From: Gammaproteobacteria bacterium
GTDB taxonomy: Bacteria > Pseudomonadota > Gammaproteobacteria > SZUA-229
Direction: 5' to 3'
Assembly: GCA_013041745.1 (NCBI GenBank)
Contig: JABDRN010000003.1
Span: forward strand, 1 to 43,376
DNA: 43,376 nucleotides
Shown: one piece after another, positions 7,841 through 17,038 of the stretch
How positions within the stretch are numbered: position 1 is the first letter of the stretch
How the letters are laid out: every line of letters starts with the position of its first letter
Notes under the pieces: generated by a model
Database searches by the model: none
Seen by the model: the letters and a program-made list of their open reading frames with translations, nothing else
What the model was told of the DNA's origin: nothing
Program-made: the position numbers and the translations under genes

Positions 7841-8773
7841 ATGAGTCTATTCGCTAAACAATCCCCGATTTTATCTGTACTGTTATCTTCAGTGTTGATC
7901 AGTGCTTGCTCCGAAGATGAAGCAGCAGCTATCATCGATGAAATAGCACCGCCGACGACAAAAGAAGTCTCTATTAACTTTGCAGCACAGGTTAACGGTG
8001 CCGATTTCGCCTGTGGTGATACTTATACGGGTGTTGGAACAGGCGGAGATGACTACAAGGTGACTGACTTTAGAATGTATGTGCATGATGCGCATGTCAA
8101 GGATCCACTGACCAGTGAAAAACATGCGATCGAGCTGACCCAGGACGGTGTCTGGCAAAGAGATGACGTTGCCCTGCTGGATTTTGAAGATGGTTGTGGC
8201 ACAGGAACCCCTGAGAGAAATAATGTGCTCGCAGGTAAGGTGACAGTGCCAGCAACGGTCGACCTGGATGATGCTGAAATTTGTTTTACTGTGGGTGTGC
8301 CGGAAGACAAAAATCACCTGGATGTTAGTGCAGTAGAGTCACCATTGAATGATTCATCGATGTACTGGGCATGGAAGATCGGCTACAAATATATCCGTAT
8401 TGACGGCATGGGTGATCCGGCTGGCACGGCGACGCCTTTCGTCCTCCACCTCGGCGCTCAAGGTTGCCCTGACCCGATGACGAAAACTGAAGCGCCTGCT
8501 ACGCCATGTACTGAACCAAATACTTTTGAAGTGTGTGTGGCTAACTTTGACGTGGTGAATGATGTCATCGCGGTTGACCCGGCAAGGGTGTTTGAGGCTA
8601 ATGACATGAAGGTTAATAGTGCTGGTACTAAAGCCGGTTGTATGTCATTTGTTGACGATGATGACTGTGAAGAGATCATGCCTCGCCTGGGCCTTGATTA
8701 TGATTATGGTCGTAGCCTTACTGGTGTGAAATCTATCTATGATGCCGGTCAGAGACTGGTGACCAAGCAATAA
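7841..8773 (+). CDS. MbnP-family copper-binding lipoprotein
   Basis: This 310-residue protein belongs to the MbnP-like family, named after a periplasmic protein encoded beside methanobactin genes and widespread outside them. Characterised family members bind copper through a tryptophan that MbnH converts to kynurenine. The N-terminus has a lipoprotein signal (LISAC, cysteine near residue 23), so it is envelope-anchored. The family signature MYWAWKIGYKYIRIDG is intact, with W176 and W178 as the WxW pair, followed by LHLGAQGCPD and several cysteines in probable disulfides. It is first in a rightward operon with mbnH 41 bases downstream. No methanobactin peptide or mbnB/mbnC is seen, so a role in copper storage or transfer is inferred. 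Confidence 0.88.
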   Translation: MSLFAKQSPILSVLLSSVLISACSEDEAAAIIDEIAPPTTKEVSINFAAQVNGADFACGDTYTGVGTGGDDYKVTDFRMYVHDAHVKDPLTSEKHAIELTQDGVWQRDDVALLDFEDGCGTGTPERNNVLAGKVTVPATVDLDDAEICFTVGVPEDKNHLDVSAVESPLNDSSMYWAWKIGYKYIRIDGMGDPAGTATPFVLHLGAQGCPDPMTKTEAPATPCTEPNTFEVCVANFDVVNDVIAVDPARVFEANDMKVNSAGTKAGCMSFVDDDDCEEIMPRLGLDYDYGRSLTGVKSIYDAGQRLVTKQ

Positions 8774-8814
8774 CAACCTGTCGCAAAAATCGGTTAGAAT
8801 TCGGTGATTTTATT

Positions 8815-10119
8815 ATGCGTTTTGTAACATTAAATACTCTTGCCGTGTTGCCTGTCAGCATCTTCGCCAGCTTCTTGCTGGCGAGTTGCTCTGGGTCCGA
8901 CTCAGAAACTCCTGTATCTGCGCCCGAGCCTGAAACACCGGTTGTCTCCAGTGCGGTTTTTGGTGAATGTGGCTCTGCCGCCCCGTTGGAATTGCCTTGT
9001 GGTTTCCCGTATCCGAGAGAGTCAGAAGACAACCCTCTGAGTATGGAGAAGGTCGAACTCGGGCGCCTGCTGTTCTATGACCGCAATATGTCGTTCAACC
9101 AGACGCAGTCCTGCGCAGACTGCCACCTTCAGGATAAGGCCTTTACCGATGGTCTCGCCTTGTCTATCGGGTCTCAGGCTGATGTGCATGCACGTAATGC
9201 CATGAGCATGACTAACGTGGTGTACAACAGCACCATGAACTGGGCAAATCCGCAGATAGTAAATATGCATGACCAGGCACTGGCGGTTGTTTTGAATGAG
9301 GACCCGGTAGAGCTCGGTTGGGCCGGACATGTCGATGAAATCCTTAACAGGTTAAAGTCGCCCTCAAATGCGAATTATGCCGGAACATCGTTTGCAGGAC
9401 ATGCGCCGGATTACCCGCAGATGTTCGCTGAGGCGTTTCCGAATGAAACCGATCCCATAACTCTTTCTACCGTGGTTAAGGCATTCGCGGCCTTTGGCAG
9501 TATCATGATCTCAGGTGATTCTGAGTATGATAAGGAGAACCGTGGTGAGGCCAACACTATGTCTGAAGCTGCCAAGCGTGGTCGAGAACTGTTCTTCGGA
9601 GAGAGGCTGGAGTGCTTTCATTGTCACGGCGGCTTTAACTTCAGTGATTCAGTAGATCATGAAGGTTCCACCTTCACGCATAATACTTTCCATAATAACG
9701 CCTTGTATAATATCGACGGTGACGGTGATGGCATCGGAGATTATCTGTATCCAGCTGATAATCATGGTCTGCGAGAGTTTACACTTTTGCCTGAGGATGA
9801 AGGTAAATTCCGTGCGCCGACATTAAGAAATATCGAACTGACGGCACCCTATATGCATGATGGCAGCATCGCGACATTGGATGAGGTGATCGATCATTAC
9901 TCCAGGGGCGGGCGTGAGATTCTGCCGCCTGATCCTAATGCGGGTGATGGTGCATTGAATAAAAACAAGAGCCTGTTCATTACCGGCTTCGTCATAACGG
10001 CAGACGAGCGGCTTGATCTCATCGAGTTTTTCAAGAGCCTGACTGACTGGAAATTCGTTTGTCGGGATGACCTGTCAAACCCCTTTGAAGATGTACCGAA
10101 ACATGCGATGTGTCCTTAG
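8815..10119 (+). CDS. MbnH-family diheme enzyme (cytochrome c peroxidase superfamily)
   Basis: Diheme c-type protein of 434 residues related to MauG and bacterial cytochrome c peroxidases. MbnH oxidises a tryptophan of its partner MbnP to kynurenine. Two heme motifs are present, CADCH at 100-104 and CFHCH at 267-271. The C-terminal half has the family stretch FRAPTLRNIELTAPYMHDGS with a possible axial-ligand region and the conserved DEVIDHYSRGG. The N-terminus carries a lipobox (LLASC), implying anchoring beside the lipoprotein substrate encoded upstream. Six bases separate its stop from the next gene, so the cluster is an operon. Confidence in the MbnH subfamily rests on heme spacing and on the MbnP neighbour. 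Confidence 0.9.
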   Translation: MRFVTLNTLAVLPVSIFASFLLASCSGSDSETPVSAPEPETPVVSSAVFGECGSAAPLELPCGFPYPRESEDNPLSMEKVELGRLLFYDRNMSFNQTQSCADCHLQDKAFTDGLALSIGSQADVHARNAMSMTNVVYNSTMNWANPQIVNMHDQALAVVLNEDPVELGWAGHVDEILNRLKSPSNANYAGTSFAGHAPDYPQMFAEAFPNETDPITLSTVVKAFAAFGSIMISGDSEYDKENRGEANTMSEAAKRGRELFFGERLECFHCHGGFNFSDSVDHEGSTFTHNTFHNNALYNIDGDGDGIGDYLYPADNHGLREFTLLPEDEGKFRAPTLRNIELTAPYMHDGSIATLDEVIDHYSRGGREILPPDPNAGDGALNKNKSLFITGFVITADERLDLIEFFKSLTDWKFVCRDDLSNPFEDVPKHAMCP

Positions 10120-10125
10120 TCGAGC

Positions 10126-11016
10126 ATGATAAAAAAGTCCGTTATTTTTTTATGCTGCTTTTTTGCGGCGCCAGTAGTTATGGCCTGTTCGACCTGCATG
10201 GTCGGTGATCCTACACTGACCCTGATGGGTGCAGAAAAACCCTATGAAGATCGCCTGAGGCTGTCTCTGGATTACCTGTCACGTAGCGAAGAGCTCGGAC
10301 GGGATGGCTTTAATAAGAAGGTCATCGATGAGCAGCGGGTGTCGTTAAACCTGGCATACGCTCCGAGTACGAGGCTGATGCTGGGCGTCAGTATTCCCTA
10401 TGTCAATCGACAGCTGGAATCGTTTAACCTGACCCAGGAAGAGGTCACAGATCTGGGTGATATTACGATCACGATAAAAAACTTCATGCAGGGAAAAGAG
10501 TTTTTACAGAAACATATGTATGGTTTTCTGGGTGGCTTAAAATTGCCAAGTGCATCAGAAGCGGTCGATGATAATGGTGACCCGCTGGATTTTGACGTAC
10601 AGGTCGGCCAGGGTGCAACCGTGATCAATGCCGGTGGCTGGTATGCACATTATAATTTCCCATACCTGTTTTATACCAGTGCTACATATCATGTCGCATC
10701 GGAAGGTTACCAGGATTTCCAGGCCGGTGATGCACTGGTCTATAATGCGAATGCACAGTATGCCTCGAAGCATAGCGTCGCATATTATCTAGGTGTCGAA
10801 GGCCGGACCAGTCAGAAAGATACTTTTTCCGGCGTCGATGACCCGGATTCTGGTGGTACCATCATTTTTATAGCGCCGGGTTTTATCTATACCATGGTTC
10901 AGGACCTGCTGTTAAACGCGACGGTCAAATTTCCTGCTATCGACGCACTCAATGGTGATCATGAAGAAGGGACTATCTTTAATATCGGATTAACTTATGA
11001 CTTTCAAATACATTAA
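10126..11016 (+). CDS. Predicted outer-membrane beta-barrel partner of MbnP/MbnH
   Basis: I do not recognise a named family with certainty. The 296-residue protein has a clear signal peptide (VIFLCCFFAAPVVMA). The mature N-terminus begins with a CSTC motif followed by MVGDPTLTLMG. The rest alternates short hydrophobic strands and turns (RLRLSLDYLS, RLMLGVSIPYV, HSVAYYLGVEG) and ends in an aromatic-rich strand, NIGLTYDFQIH, the pattern of an outer-membrane barrel. The CxxC near the mature end could bind metal or form a disulfide. It is sandwiched between mbnH (6-base gap) and a lipoprotein gene (20-base overlap), so it belongs to the same operon. A transport channel for copper or a copper ligand is possible but inferred. 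Confidence 0.65.
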   Translation: MIKKSVIFLCCFFAAPVVMACSTCMVGDPTLTLMGAEKPYEDRLRLSLDYLSRSEELGRDGFNKKVIDEQRVSLNLAYAPSTRLMLGVSIPYVNRQLESFNLTQEEVTDLGDITITIKNFMQGKEFLQKHMYGFLGGLKLPSASEAVDDNGDPLDFDVQVGQGATVINAGGWYAHYNFPYLFYTSATYHVASEGYQDFQAGDALVYNANAQYASKHSVAYYLGVEGRTSQKDTFSGVDDPDSGGTIIFIAPGFIYTMVQDLLLNATVKFPAIDALNGDHEEGTIFNIGLTYDFQIH

Positions 11017-11794
11017 TACTGTTTTATCTTGTCTGTTGGCGGCTAACCTGGCAGCCTGTGGTTCCAGCAGCAGCTCTGGAGACTCCTCTGCGGTTACCTC
11101 CGTCAGCATGAGAGCCGCGCCTTCACCGGCTAACGCACCGGTAATGTTGGCGGGTAATAAAGTTTTTACCACGGCAGAGGGGCATACTGTTACCTTGACC
11201 AAAGCCTACCTGGTTATCTCCAGTACCACGATCGAAACCACATGCGGTGCTAACTTCTCGGCAGCGCTTGAGAGCGTTATTGATGTGATCGTTCCGCGTG
11301 CACATGCGCATACCACAACCACCCCCACATCGACCGGCGTGCCTTATGTCATCGACCTGCTGGCAGCCGATAATGTGTCGGTATCGATCGGCGGTATGTC
11401 ACCTGCGGTGGCTGATTACTGTGGTGTTGATATTGACCTGTTTGCTGCCGATGACGATGCGATTAACTTGCCTGTTGCTGCCGGTGAGCCTGATATGATC
11501 GGCAGGACTGTTTATATCGAAGGCAGTTACTCGCTCAGTGGTGGTGGCGCAGGCGCTATTAAGATCGATACCGGCGCAACGCTGATTAACAGGTATCTAC
11601 AGTTGTCAGCGTTGATGATGATCTCAGCGAGTTCACCGACCGGGTCGGTCAGTCTGGGAATTAATTATGATACCTGGTTTGATGCTGTTGATCTTGCGGT
11701 GCTTGAGACAGAAACAGCCGTAACCACCAGTCCATCAGATGCGAACGTCGGCCAGGTTCTGCAAAACATCACAGCTTCGATACACCAGCTATAG
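10997..11794 (+). CDS. Lipoprotein of unknown function, fourth gene of the MbnP/MbnH operon
   Basis: A 265-residue secreted lipoprotein: the signal peptide ends in LAACGSS. The mature part has a conserved-looking TKAYLVISSTTIETTC segment, a central PRAHAHTTTTPTS patch (residues about 98-110) just before VPYVIDLLAADNV, and a YCGVDIDLFAADDD stretch. The histidine pair next to a cysteine and acidic cluster could be a metal site. The ATG overlaps the previous gene by 20 bases, so translation may be coupled. Similar proteins with a short HAH patch occur beside MbnH-type genes in my recollection, so it is probably a standing member of the system, but no function has been assigned that I know of. 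Confidence 0.7.
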   Translation: MTFKYINTVLSCLLAANLAACGSSSSSGDSSAVTSVSMRAAPSPANAPVMLAGNKVFTTAEGHTVTLTKAYLVISSTTIETTCGANFSAALESVIDVIVPRAHAHTTTTPTSTGVPYVIDLLAADNVSVSIGGMSPAVADYCGVDIDLFAADDDAINLPVAAGEPDMIGRTVYIEGSYSLSGGGAGAIKIDTGATLINRYLQLSALMMISASSPTGSVSLGINYDTWFDAVDLAVLETETAVTTSPSDANVGQVLQNITASIHQL

Positions 11795-11973
11795 TAATCT
11801 TACTGTCGATTTTTTTCGCATAACAGCGAAACTATCGTGAAGATAAAGAGCGTTGAAGATATTTTTTTGTCTCGTTGATTTACTTCATATATGCCTATGA
11901 TTTTTATCCGCATATAGATGAGAAGGAAACCGCTCTCGGCGAGATAGATGAAGGTTTTGCTGAGGATGTATTA

Positions 11974-12438
11974 TCAGTCGCAAAATCTTTCCAGCATGTG
12001 TTGATCCTTTTTTGCATGTTTCATATCACCTTTTTCATTTGCGCGCTTTACAGCGATGGACCAGTGCGCGCAGGGTGGTGGAAAATTCTCTTCTAGGATA
12101 TAGGCAGCTATTTTTTCTAGCATCTCATCTGCTAGTGGTAATGGCGGCATCAGCCCCATCTGTTTGACTGCCATGTCATGCCTGGCATTTTCTAACGTTG
12201 GTTTTTTCACGAAGTCCACCATGCTTTTGATAAAGTCTTCATCATCGATAGTGCTTCGCTTGTAACGGCGCTGTACTCCCCACATCGGTGGGCCTGCTGG
12301 TGGGTCAGCTTCAGGGTTGTGGCATACATGGCAGGCGGGATAGAGGGTTTTGCCTTCGGTGGCTTCAGCACTGAGTGCGAAGCCTGTGCGGGGAGTAAGT
12401 GTGTAGGTTATAAATAATAAAATATGTAAACGTTTCAT
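11974..12438 (-). CDS. Monoheme c-type cytochrome
   Basis: A small secreted cytochrome c, about 154 residues with the start at 12438 (MKRLHILLFI), which gives a good signal peptide. An upstream TTG at 12486 overlapping the previous stop is possible but would put 16 unneeded residues before it. One heme site, CHVCH, lies at residues 36-40. A later MGLMPPLP supplies the likely methionine ligand, the normal class I arrangement. The C-terminal tail ends in charged and histidine-containing residues. It is transcribed leftward directly after a cytochrome b gene, so the pair probably forms an electron-transfer unit, with the b subunit passing electrons to this periplasmic partner. The donor is unknown. 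Confidence 0.85.
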   Translation of the reverse strand: MKRLHILLFITYTLTPRTGFALSAEATEGKTLYPACHVCHNPEADPPAGPPMWGVQRRYKRSTIDDEDFIKSMVDFVKKPTLENARHDMAVKQMGLMPPLPLADEMLEKIAAYILEENFPPPCAHWSIAVKRANEKGDMKHAKKDQHMLERFCD

Positions 12439-12482
12439 CTTTGCAATAGTAAATAATTTTAGGTTATGACTGAATGTAGCGT

Positions 12483-13217
12483 TCAATCAAGATCAACAGG
12501 GTTTTTTGTCAGTAGCTTTTTTCCGGTAAACATGGCCGTTATCAAACTGCCGCCTTCTACTATCTCAGCGCGGACCACGAAGAATATGTGAAGCACGATC
12601 ATGAACATGAGTACGTATGAGGTGTAAATATGAATTGTACCGAATGGGCCTTTAAATGATTTTAAGTTTTTAACTTTTTCCTCATCGGTTCCTGTCGCAA
12701 CATAAGGCTGGATACTGGCAGGATCGGTACCAGGCGCCGCGATATAATCGGCAGCAAGTGAACCAAAGGGAGGGTAATAAATATCAGTGCCAGCGCGTAT
12801 GAGACCTGTCACCATCATCGTGGTCATGAGTAAGAAGATGAATATTATCGCGAGACGTCCCATGGGGTTGTGGCCTGTATACTGTGGCGGTTCGCAATTT
12901 CTTGCAGAAGAGATATAACTGCGCAGCTCATCTTTAAAGCCTCTATGTGGTATCAGTTGTTTCCATCGAGCGTATTTATTGCCGATGAACCCCCAGATGA
13001 TTCGCCAGGTAAAATTCAACACGAATAGATAACCGATAATGACATGGATTTCTTTTAAACTGACCTTGGCCTCCAGACTCGTGATGCCCAGTTCTTTTTT
13101 GAACAGCATGATAATACCGACAAATATAAGGCTGGTAATCGTGATGAAGTTTGCCCAGTGGAATACTCTCGTCGGCAGATCCCATACTTTGTATTGCTGA
13201 AATTGCGTGTTAGTCAT
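12483..13217 (-). CDS. Membrane cytochrome b (b561/hydrogenase-type)
   Basis: A 244-residue integral membrane protein with four predicted spans, of the bacterial cytochrome b561 / Ni-Fe hydrogenase b-subunit family. Candidate heme ligands are His in VFHWANFI (span 1), KEIHVIIGY (span 2) and HIYTSYVLMFMIVLHIFFV (span 4). These enzymes move electrons between a periplasmic partner and quinone. Start ATG at 13217 with GGAGAAGAC just upstream. It is first of a two-gene leftward operon with the cytochrome c gene behind it. A TAGTCTA half-site resembling the acetate operators lies upstream at 13256-13262. No hydrogenase or catalytic dehydrogenase is nearby, so the donor cannot be named. Confidence 0.85.
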   Translation of the reverse strand: MTNTQFQQYKVWDLPTRVFHWANFITITSLIFVGIIMLFKKELGITSLEAKVSLKEIHVIIGYLFVLNFTWRIIWGFIGNKYARWKQLIPHRGFKDELRSYISSARNCEPPQYTGHNPMGRLAIIFIFLLMTTMMVTGLIRAGTDIYYPPFGSLAADYIAAPGTDPASIQPYVATGTDEEKVKNLKSFKGPFGTIHIYTSYVLMFMIVLHIFFVVRAEIVEGGSLITAMFTGKKLLTKNPVDLD

Positions 13218-13606
13218 GTCTTCTCCAGTATCGTATGTGATGCCTGCTGTAGCAGTAGTCTACTCTTTGCTGATCAGGATTAATAACTTTTCGTTATGTG
13301 CTTAAGCCTGCTAGTTGGCTCAGGTTATCAATAACGCCTTGCATGCTAAAGACCTGGTTGCTCATGACTTTCAGCACAGACAAAAAAACGGGGGATAACT
13401 AAAAGTTATCCCCCGTTTAACGGAGTGTGAAGCATATTACTATGCTTTATTTGAATCAGGTTAACTGGCTTAACCTGGATTCTATCCTTGTTGCCTTCTG
13501 TGCCGGTTTCCAGTATCCAGCGACATCGGCGTGCTCATCACCAAGTGCAGGAAGCAGATTTATCTTGCCTGTATCCTGCAAATTTCTCTTACTCTTCTCG
13601 CTCAGC
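13218..13606. other. Intergenic region between cytochrome b and porin genes
   Basis: This 389-base stretch separates two leftward genes. It holds the porin terminator at 13388-13416 and, nearer the cytochrome gene, a single TAGTCTA at 13256-13262. I see no convincing gene. Roughly 190 bases lie between the porin stop and the terminator, which is long. Confidence 0.6.
13388..13416 (-). terminator. Rho-independent terminator downstream of the porin gene
   Basis: A perfect 13-bp stem (ACGGGGGATAACT paired with AGTTATCCCCCGT) with a 3-base loop. Read leftward, it is followed by a T-run (the plus-strand A-run at 13382-13388), as expected for termination of the porin transcript. Confidence 0.88.
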
Positions 13607-14782
13607 TTAGAAAGAATACTTCGCGCTGGCCTGGATGCGGTTTAGTCTACCTTTGCCATCACCTTCAGTTTCACGTTCACCGGTCAAGAACATGATGCCG
13701 TATGAAACCTGCTTAACAGGTCTGAACAGGTAGTTTATCTGTATACTGGTACTGCCCTTGTTCTCGCTGGCTGCAGCACCACCAGGGTTATCGATATCTG
13801 CCATACTCAGGATGATATTAGAGCTGGCTTTTGCATTCCATACATGACGGTATGCAGCAGATGCAGCGATCGATTTAACCGTTTCGATCTTACCGTTGAT
13901 GAGTATGCCATCTTTGACCAGGCCTAAACTGGTGTAGCGGCCCATGCCATCACCGTAGTTTGCAGAGAAGCGAAAATCATCAGTCGAGCCGACTTTTATC
14001 TTGCCGGAAACACCGATGCCGTAACCAAATTCACTTTCATCTATTCCAGGCTCGTCAACTCTTAACTGACGAAAAAGGCCGTTGAATCGCAAGTGCCCGC
14101 CTTCGACTTTCAATTTCATATTGGCGGTCAGGTCAGGCAGTATGCCGACGTCACGGTCAGCTGTACCAGTGATATAACTCTCAGGATTTTCCAGAGCGAC
14201 CTGGACATTGCCCATAGTGTAGCGAACCTGCGCCTGGCGGATGAAGACGATACCTTCAGGCATCGGCAAAAAGTCTACGGACTCAGCTAGCGCCGCGGTA
14301 TCCATGAAAGTCGACCAGGTCTGGCCGAACAGCCAGTTGTCGAAGGTAAAGAAGAAATGGCGCATGCGTGGCGAATAGCTGTTGCTTACGACTTCGTTGC
14401 CATCGGTTGTGCCGAGGAAGTCCATCTCCAGGAACATGCTCAGTTTATGGCCGCCCTGCGTGGTCTTGGCGCCAAAGTTGATGCGTGATTCACGAGCAGT
14501 TAAGTCAAGTGTTTGATAAGAATCACCGGAACCGACGGGTGTGGCTGACGGAAGATAGATGTTGCGACCGAGGGTGTTGTCAAGTTTTCCGCTATCGGTA
14601 CCAGAATATATGGCGCTTAACTTGGCATAACCGCCAACCTTAAATTCGACATCGCCGCTGCTGTCTTTGAAGGTGTAAGCTGAAGCAGTTAAAGGCGCAG
14701 CTAGCAGGGCGCTTAAAATACCCGAATATAGCCCTGTTCGAGTAAGCCTCCCCGAAATAGATTTTTGTGTGTTAGTTGTCAT
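13607..14782 (-). CDS. DcaP-like outer-membrane porin
   Basis: A 391-residue porin with a signal peptide (LLAAPLTASA) and a mature start YTFKDSSGDVEFKVGGYAKL typical of the DcaP family of trimeric channels. The family segment NFGAKT...GHKLSMFLEMDF and FFTFDNWLFGQTWSTFMD is present, and the last strand ends in KYSF, the usual C-terminal phenylalanine. DcaP members carry small organic acids across the outer membrane. I prefer the ATG at 14782 over the GTG three codons earlier, because GAGGAG lies eight bases before it. It is divergent from acs across a shared region with two operator-like sites, so co-regulated acetate or carboxylate entry is plausible. A weak sigma54-like GG/GC pair lies at 14810-14824. 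Confidence 0.82.
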   Translation of the reverse strand: MTTNTQKSISGRLTRTGLYSGILSALLAAPLTASAYTFKDSSGDVEFKVGGYAKLSAIYSGTDSGKLDNTLGRNIYLPSATPVGSGDSYQTLDLTARESRINFGAKTTQGGHKLSMFLEMDFLGTTDGNEVVSNSYSPRMRHFFFTFDNWLFGQTWSTFMDTAALAESVDFLPMPEGIVFIRQAQVRYTMGNVQVALENPESYITGTADRDVGILPDLTANMKLKVEGGHLRFNGLFRQLRVDEPGIDESEFGYGIGVSGKIKVGSTDDFRFSANYGDGMGRYTSLGLVKDGILINGKIETVKSIAASAAYRHVWNAKASSNIILSMADIDNPGGAAASENKGSTSIQINYLFRPVKQVSYGIMFLTGERETEGDGKGRLNRIQASAKYSF

Positions 14783-14848
14783 TAATGCCACTCCTCATGT
14801 TTATGGTGAGCAAAGGTTCACCCTAAGTGAGTCTTAACGCTATTAGAT

Positions 14849-14873
14849 ATTAGTCTATGTTCTACTAAAGTCG
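14849..14873. promoter_or_regulatory. Operator-like site between the porin gene and acs
   Basis: ATTAGTCTA at 14849-14857, six bases, then ACTAAAGTCG at 14864-14873. The same two halves, with a 7-base spacer, occur at 28537-28562 in the kinase/symporter intergenic region. It lies 107-131 bases before the acs ATG and 67-91 before the porin ATG. The best guess is a CrbR-type binding site. Confidence 0.65.
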
Positions 14874-14903
14874 TATGGCATGGCATGGGTTTTATCCGAG
14901 TTC

Positions 14904-14917
14904 TAGACGATGGTCTA
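14904..14917. promoter_or_regulatory. Second inverted repeat upstream of acs
   Basis: TAGAC, GATG, GTCTA forms a perfect 5-bp inverted repeat using the same TAGAC/GTCTA words as the operator-like site 45 bases away. It could be a secondary binding site for the same regulator, nearer the acs start. Confidence 0.5.
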
Positions 14918-14979
14918 ATTGTTTCTGTCCAGGCAAAAGATAAACATGGCATGATAATTTTTAAGCTGAGGATACAGGC

Positions 14980-16941
14980 ATGAGTGACGCAGGTTCAAGC
15001 AACGATTCGATCTACCCGGTTAAACAGGGAGGTGATCGTAAATATCTGGTAGATAAAGAAAAGTACCAGAAAATGTATCGGCAATCGGTCGATGACAATG
15101 AAGGTTTCTGGGCCGAGCAGGCGCAGTCTCTCGACTGGAGCAAGCCTTTCTCAACGGTGAAGGATGTCTCGCTGGCAAAAGAGGACCTGCATATCCGCTG
15201 GTTTGAAGATGGCGAGCTTAATGTATGTGTCAACTGTGTCGATCGCCACCTCGCCGAGCGGGCAGATCAGACTGCGATAATCTTCGAAGGCGATCAGCCT
15301 GATGTCAGTCAAAATATTACCTATCGTGAGTTGCATGCCGAGGTCTGTAAACTGGCCAATGCGCTGGAAACGATGGGTGTCGAGGCGGGTGACCGCGTCA
15401 TGCTGTATATGCCGATGATTCCGCAAGCGGCTTATGCGATGCTGGCATGTGCCCGTATCGGTGCTATACACTCGGTCGTCTTCGGTGGGTTTTCTGCCAA
15501 TGCGCTGGCGGATCGTATTTCCGATTGTGCTGCCAAAGTGGTGATCACGGCAGATATGGGTAAGCGCGGTTCAAAAGCCATCCCGTTAAAAGTCAGTGTT
15601 GACGAAGCCTTAAAATTTGATGGAACTGACTGTGTCGATACGGTCCTGGTAGTAAAAAATACCGGTGATGACATCGCCTGGAATGAAGGCATAGATGTCT
15701 GGTATGGCGATGCGACTGATGCCGCCAGTGAGCAGCACGAGGCGAAATCATTCTCTGCTGAGCACCCGCTGTTTATCCTGTATACCTCCGGTTCCACCGG
15801 TAAACCGAAAGGCCTGCAACATACCAGCGCCGGCTACCTGCTGTATTCTGCATCGACATTCCGTTACGTGTTTGATTACCAGGACGGCGATATCTACTGG
15901 TGTACCGCGGATGTCGGCTGGATCACCGGGCACAGCTATATCATCTATGGGCCACTGGCTTGCGGGGCAACCACGCTGATGTTCGAAGGTGTGCCTACCT
16001 ATCCTGGTCTCGGCCGCTTCGGTGAAGTGATCGACAAGCACAAGGTCACGCAGTTCTATACCGCACCGACGGCGGTGCGCTTATTGATGGCCGATAAAGA
16101 GGCAGCCATCGCCAGCAGCAGTCGCAAGTCGCTGCGTATTCTCGGTACCGTCGGTGAGCCGATCAATCCGGATGTGTGGCGCTGGTACCATGATGATTTT
16201 GGCCTCGGCCAGTGTCCGATCGTGGATACCTGGTGGCAGACAGAGACCGGCGGGCATATGATAACAGCGCTGCCCGGCGCAACTGATCTGAAGCCCGGCT
16301 CGGCGACCAACCCGTTCTTCGGTATCCAGCCGGCACTGGTGGACCAGAACAGTGACATACTCGATGATGAGAACAGTGGCCACCTGGTAATCCTGGATAG
16401 TTGGCCCGGGCAGGCGCGCACCATCTGGGGTGACCACCATCGTTTTGTCGAAACCTATTTCAGCACCCATGAAGGCATGTATTTCAGCGGTGATGGCGCA
16501 CGTCGCGATGCAGACGGTTATTACTGGATCACCGGGCGGGTCGATGATGTGTTGAATGTCTCCGGTCATCGCCTGGGTACAGCTGAGATCGAGAGCGCAC
16601 TGATATCGCATGAGACTGTGGTGGAAGCGGCGGTGGTCGGTTTTCCGCACGATATCAAAGGCGAGGCGATCTATGTTTATGTGACAGCTGTCAGCGGGAT
16701 CGATGCTTCTGATGAGACCACGGCGGAACTGCGAGCCCACGTGCGTAAAGTGCTCGGGCCGGTGGCTACGCCTGACCTGATCCAGTGGACCGGCGGACTG
16801 CCGAAAACCCGCTCGGGAAAGATCATGCGCCGTATCCTGCGCAAGATCGCGCATAATGATTTCGATAACCTGGGTGATACTTCGACGCTGGCGGAGCCGG
16901 GCGTGGTCGATGCCTTGATCGAGGGACGCCTGAACCGCTGA
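14980..16941 (+). CDS. acs: Acetyl-CoA synthetase
   Basis: AMP-forming acetate:CoA ligase converting acetate to acetyl-CoA, 653 residues (usual length about 650). It shows the adenylation motif [33 protein letters not shown], the hinge region [22 protein letters not shown] and the C-terminal [11 protein letters not shown] with catalytic K614, the residue acetylated by Pat-type enzymes in characterised homologues. The ATG follows TGAGGA at good spacing. It is divergent from a DcaP-like porin and is followed by a LuxR-type regulator. Two operator-like sites lie upstream, and one is repeated upstream of the symporter genes 14 kb away. Confidence 0.98.
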   Translation: MSDAGSSNDSIYPVKQGGDRKYLVDKEKYQKMYRQSVDDNEGFWAEQAQSLDWSKPFSTVKDVSLAKEDLHIRWFEDGELNVCVNCVDRHLAERADQTAIIFEGDQPDVSQNITYRELHAEVCKLANALETMGVEAGDRVMLYMPMIPQAAYAMLACARIGAIHSVVFGGFSANALADRISDCAAKVVITADMGKRGSKAIPLKVSVDEALKFDGTDCVDTVLVVKNTGDDIAWNEGIDVWYGDATDAASEQHEAKSFSAEHPLFILYTSGSTGKPKGLQHTSAGYLLYSASTFRYVFDYQDGDIYWCTADVGWITGHSYIIYGPLACGATTLMFEGVPTYPGLGRFGEVIDKHKVTQFYTAPTAVRLLMADKEAAIASSSRKSLRILGTVGEPINPDVWRWYHDDFGLGQCPIVDTWWQTETGGHMITALPGATDLKPGSATNPFFGIQPALVDQNSDILDDENSGHLVILDSWPGQARTIWGDHHRFVETYFSTHEGMYFSGDGARRDADGYYWITGRVDDVLNVSGHRLGTAEIESALISHETVVEAAVVGFPHDIKGEAIYVYVTAVSGIDASDETTAELRAHVRKVLGPVATPDLIQWTGGLPKTRSGKIMRRILRKIAHNDFDNLGDTSTLAEPGVVDALIEGRLNR

Positions 16942-17038
16942 TGGTTGATGCTCGGATAGTTTGGATTTAGCTACAGGCATGGGTGATACGGACGATAGAT
17001 TGGGCTATGATATGGCTTTTCAGAGCGAGAGCGCATCG

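Noticed and set aside
7841-11794. A methanobactin biosynthesis cluster around mbnP/mbnH.
   Set aside because: No precursor peptide and no mbnB/mbnC-like genes are visible nearby.
13427-13645. Open frame on the plus strand between the porin terminator and the porin stop.
   Set aside because: Overlaps the porin end on the other strand and has no recognisable features.
14810-14824. A second sigma54-like site (leftward GG/GC pair) before the porin gene.
   Set aside because: Spacing fits but the -24 element is AGGG rather than TGGC, too weak to list as a promoter.
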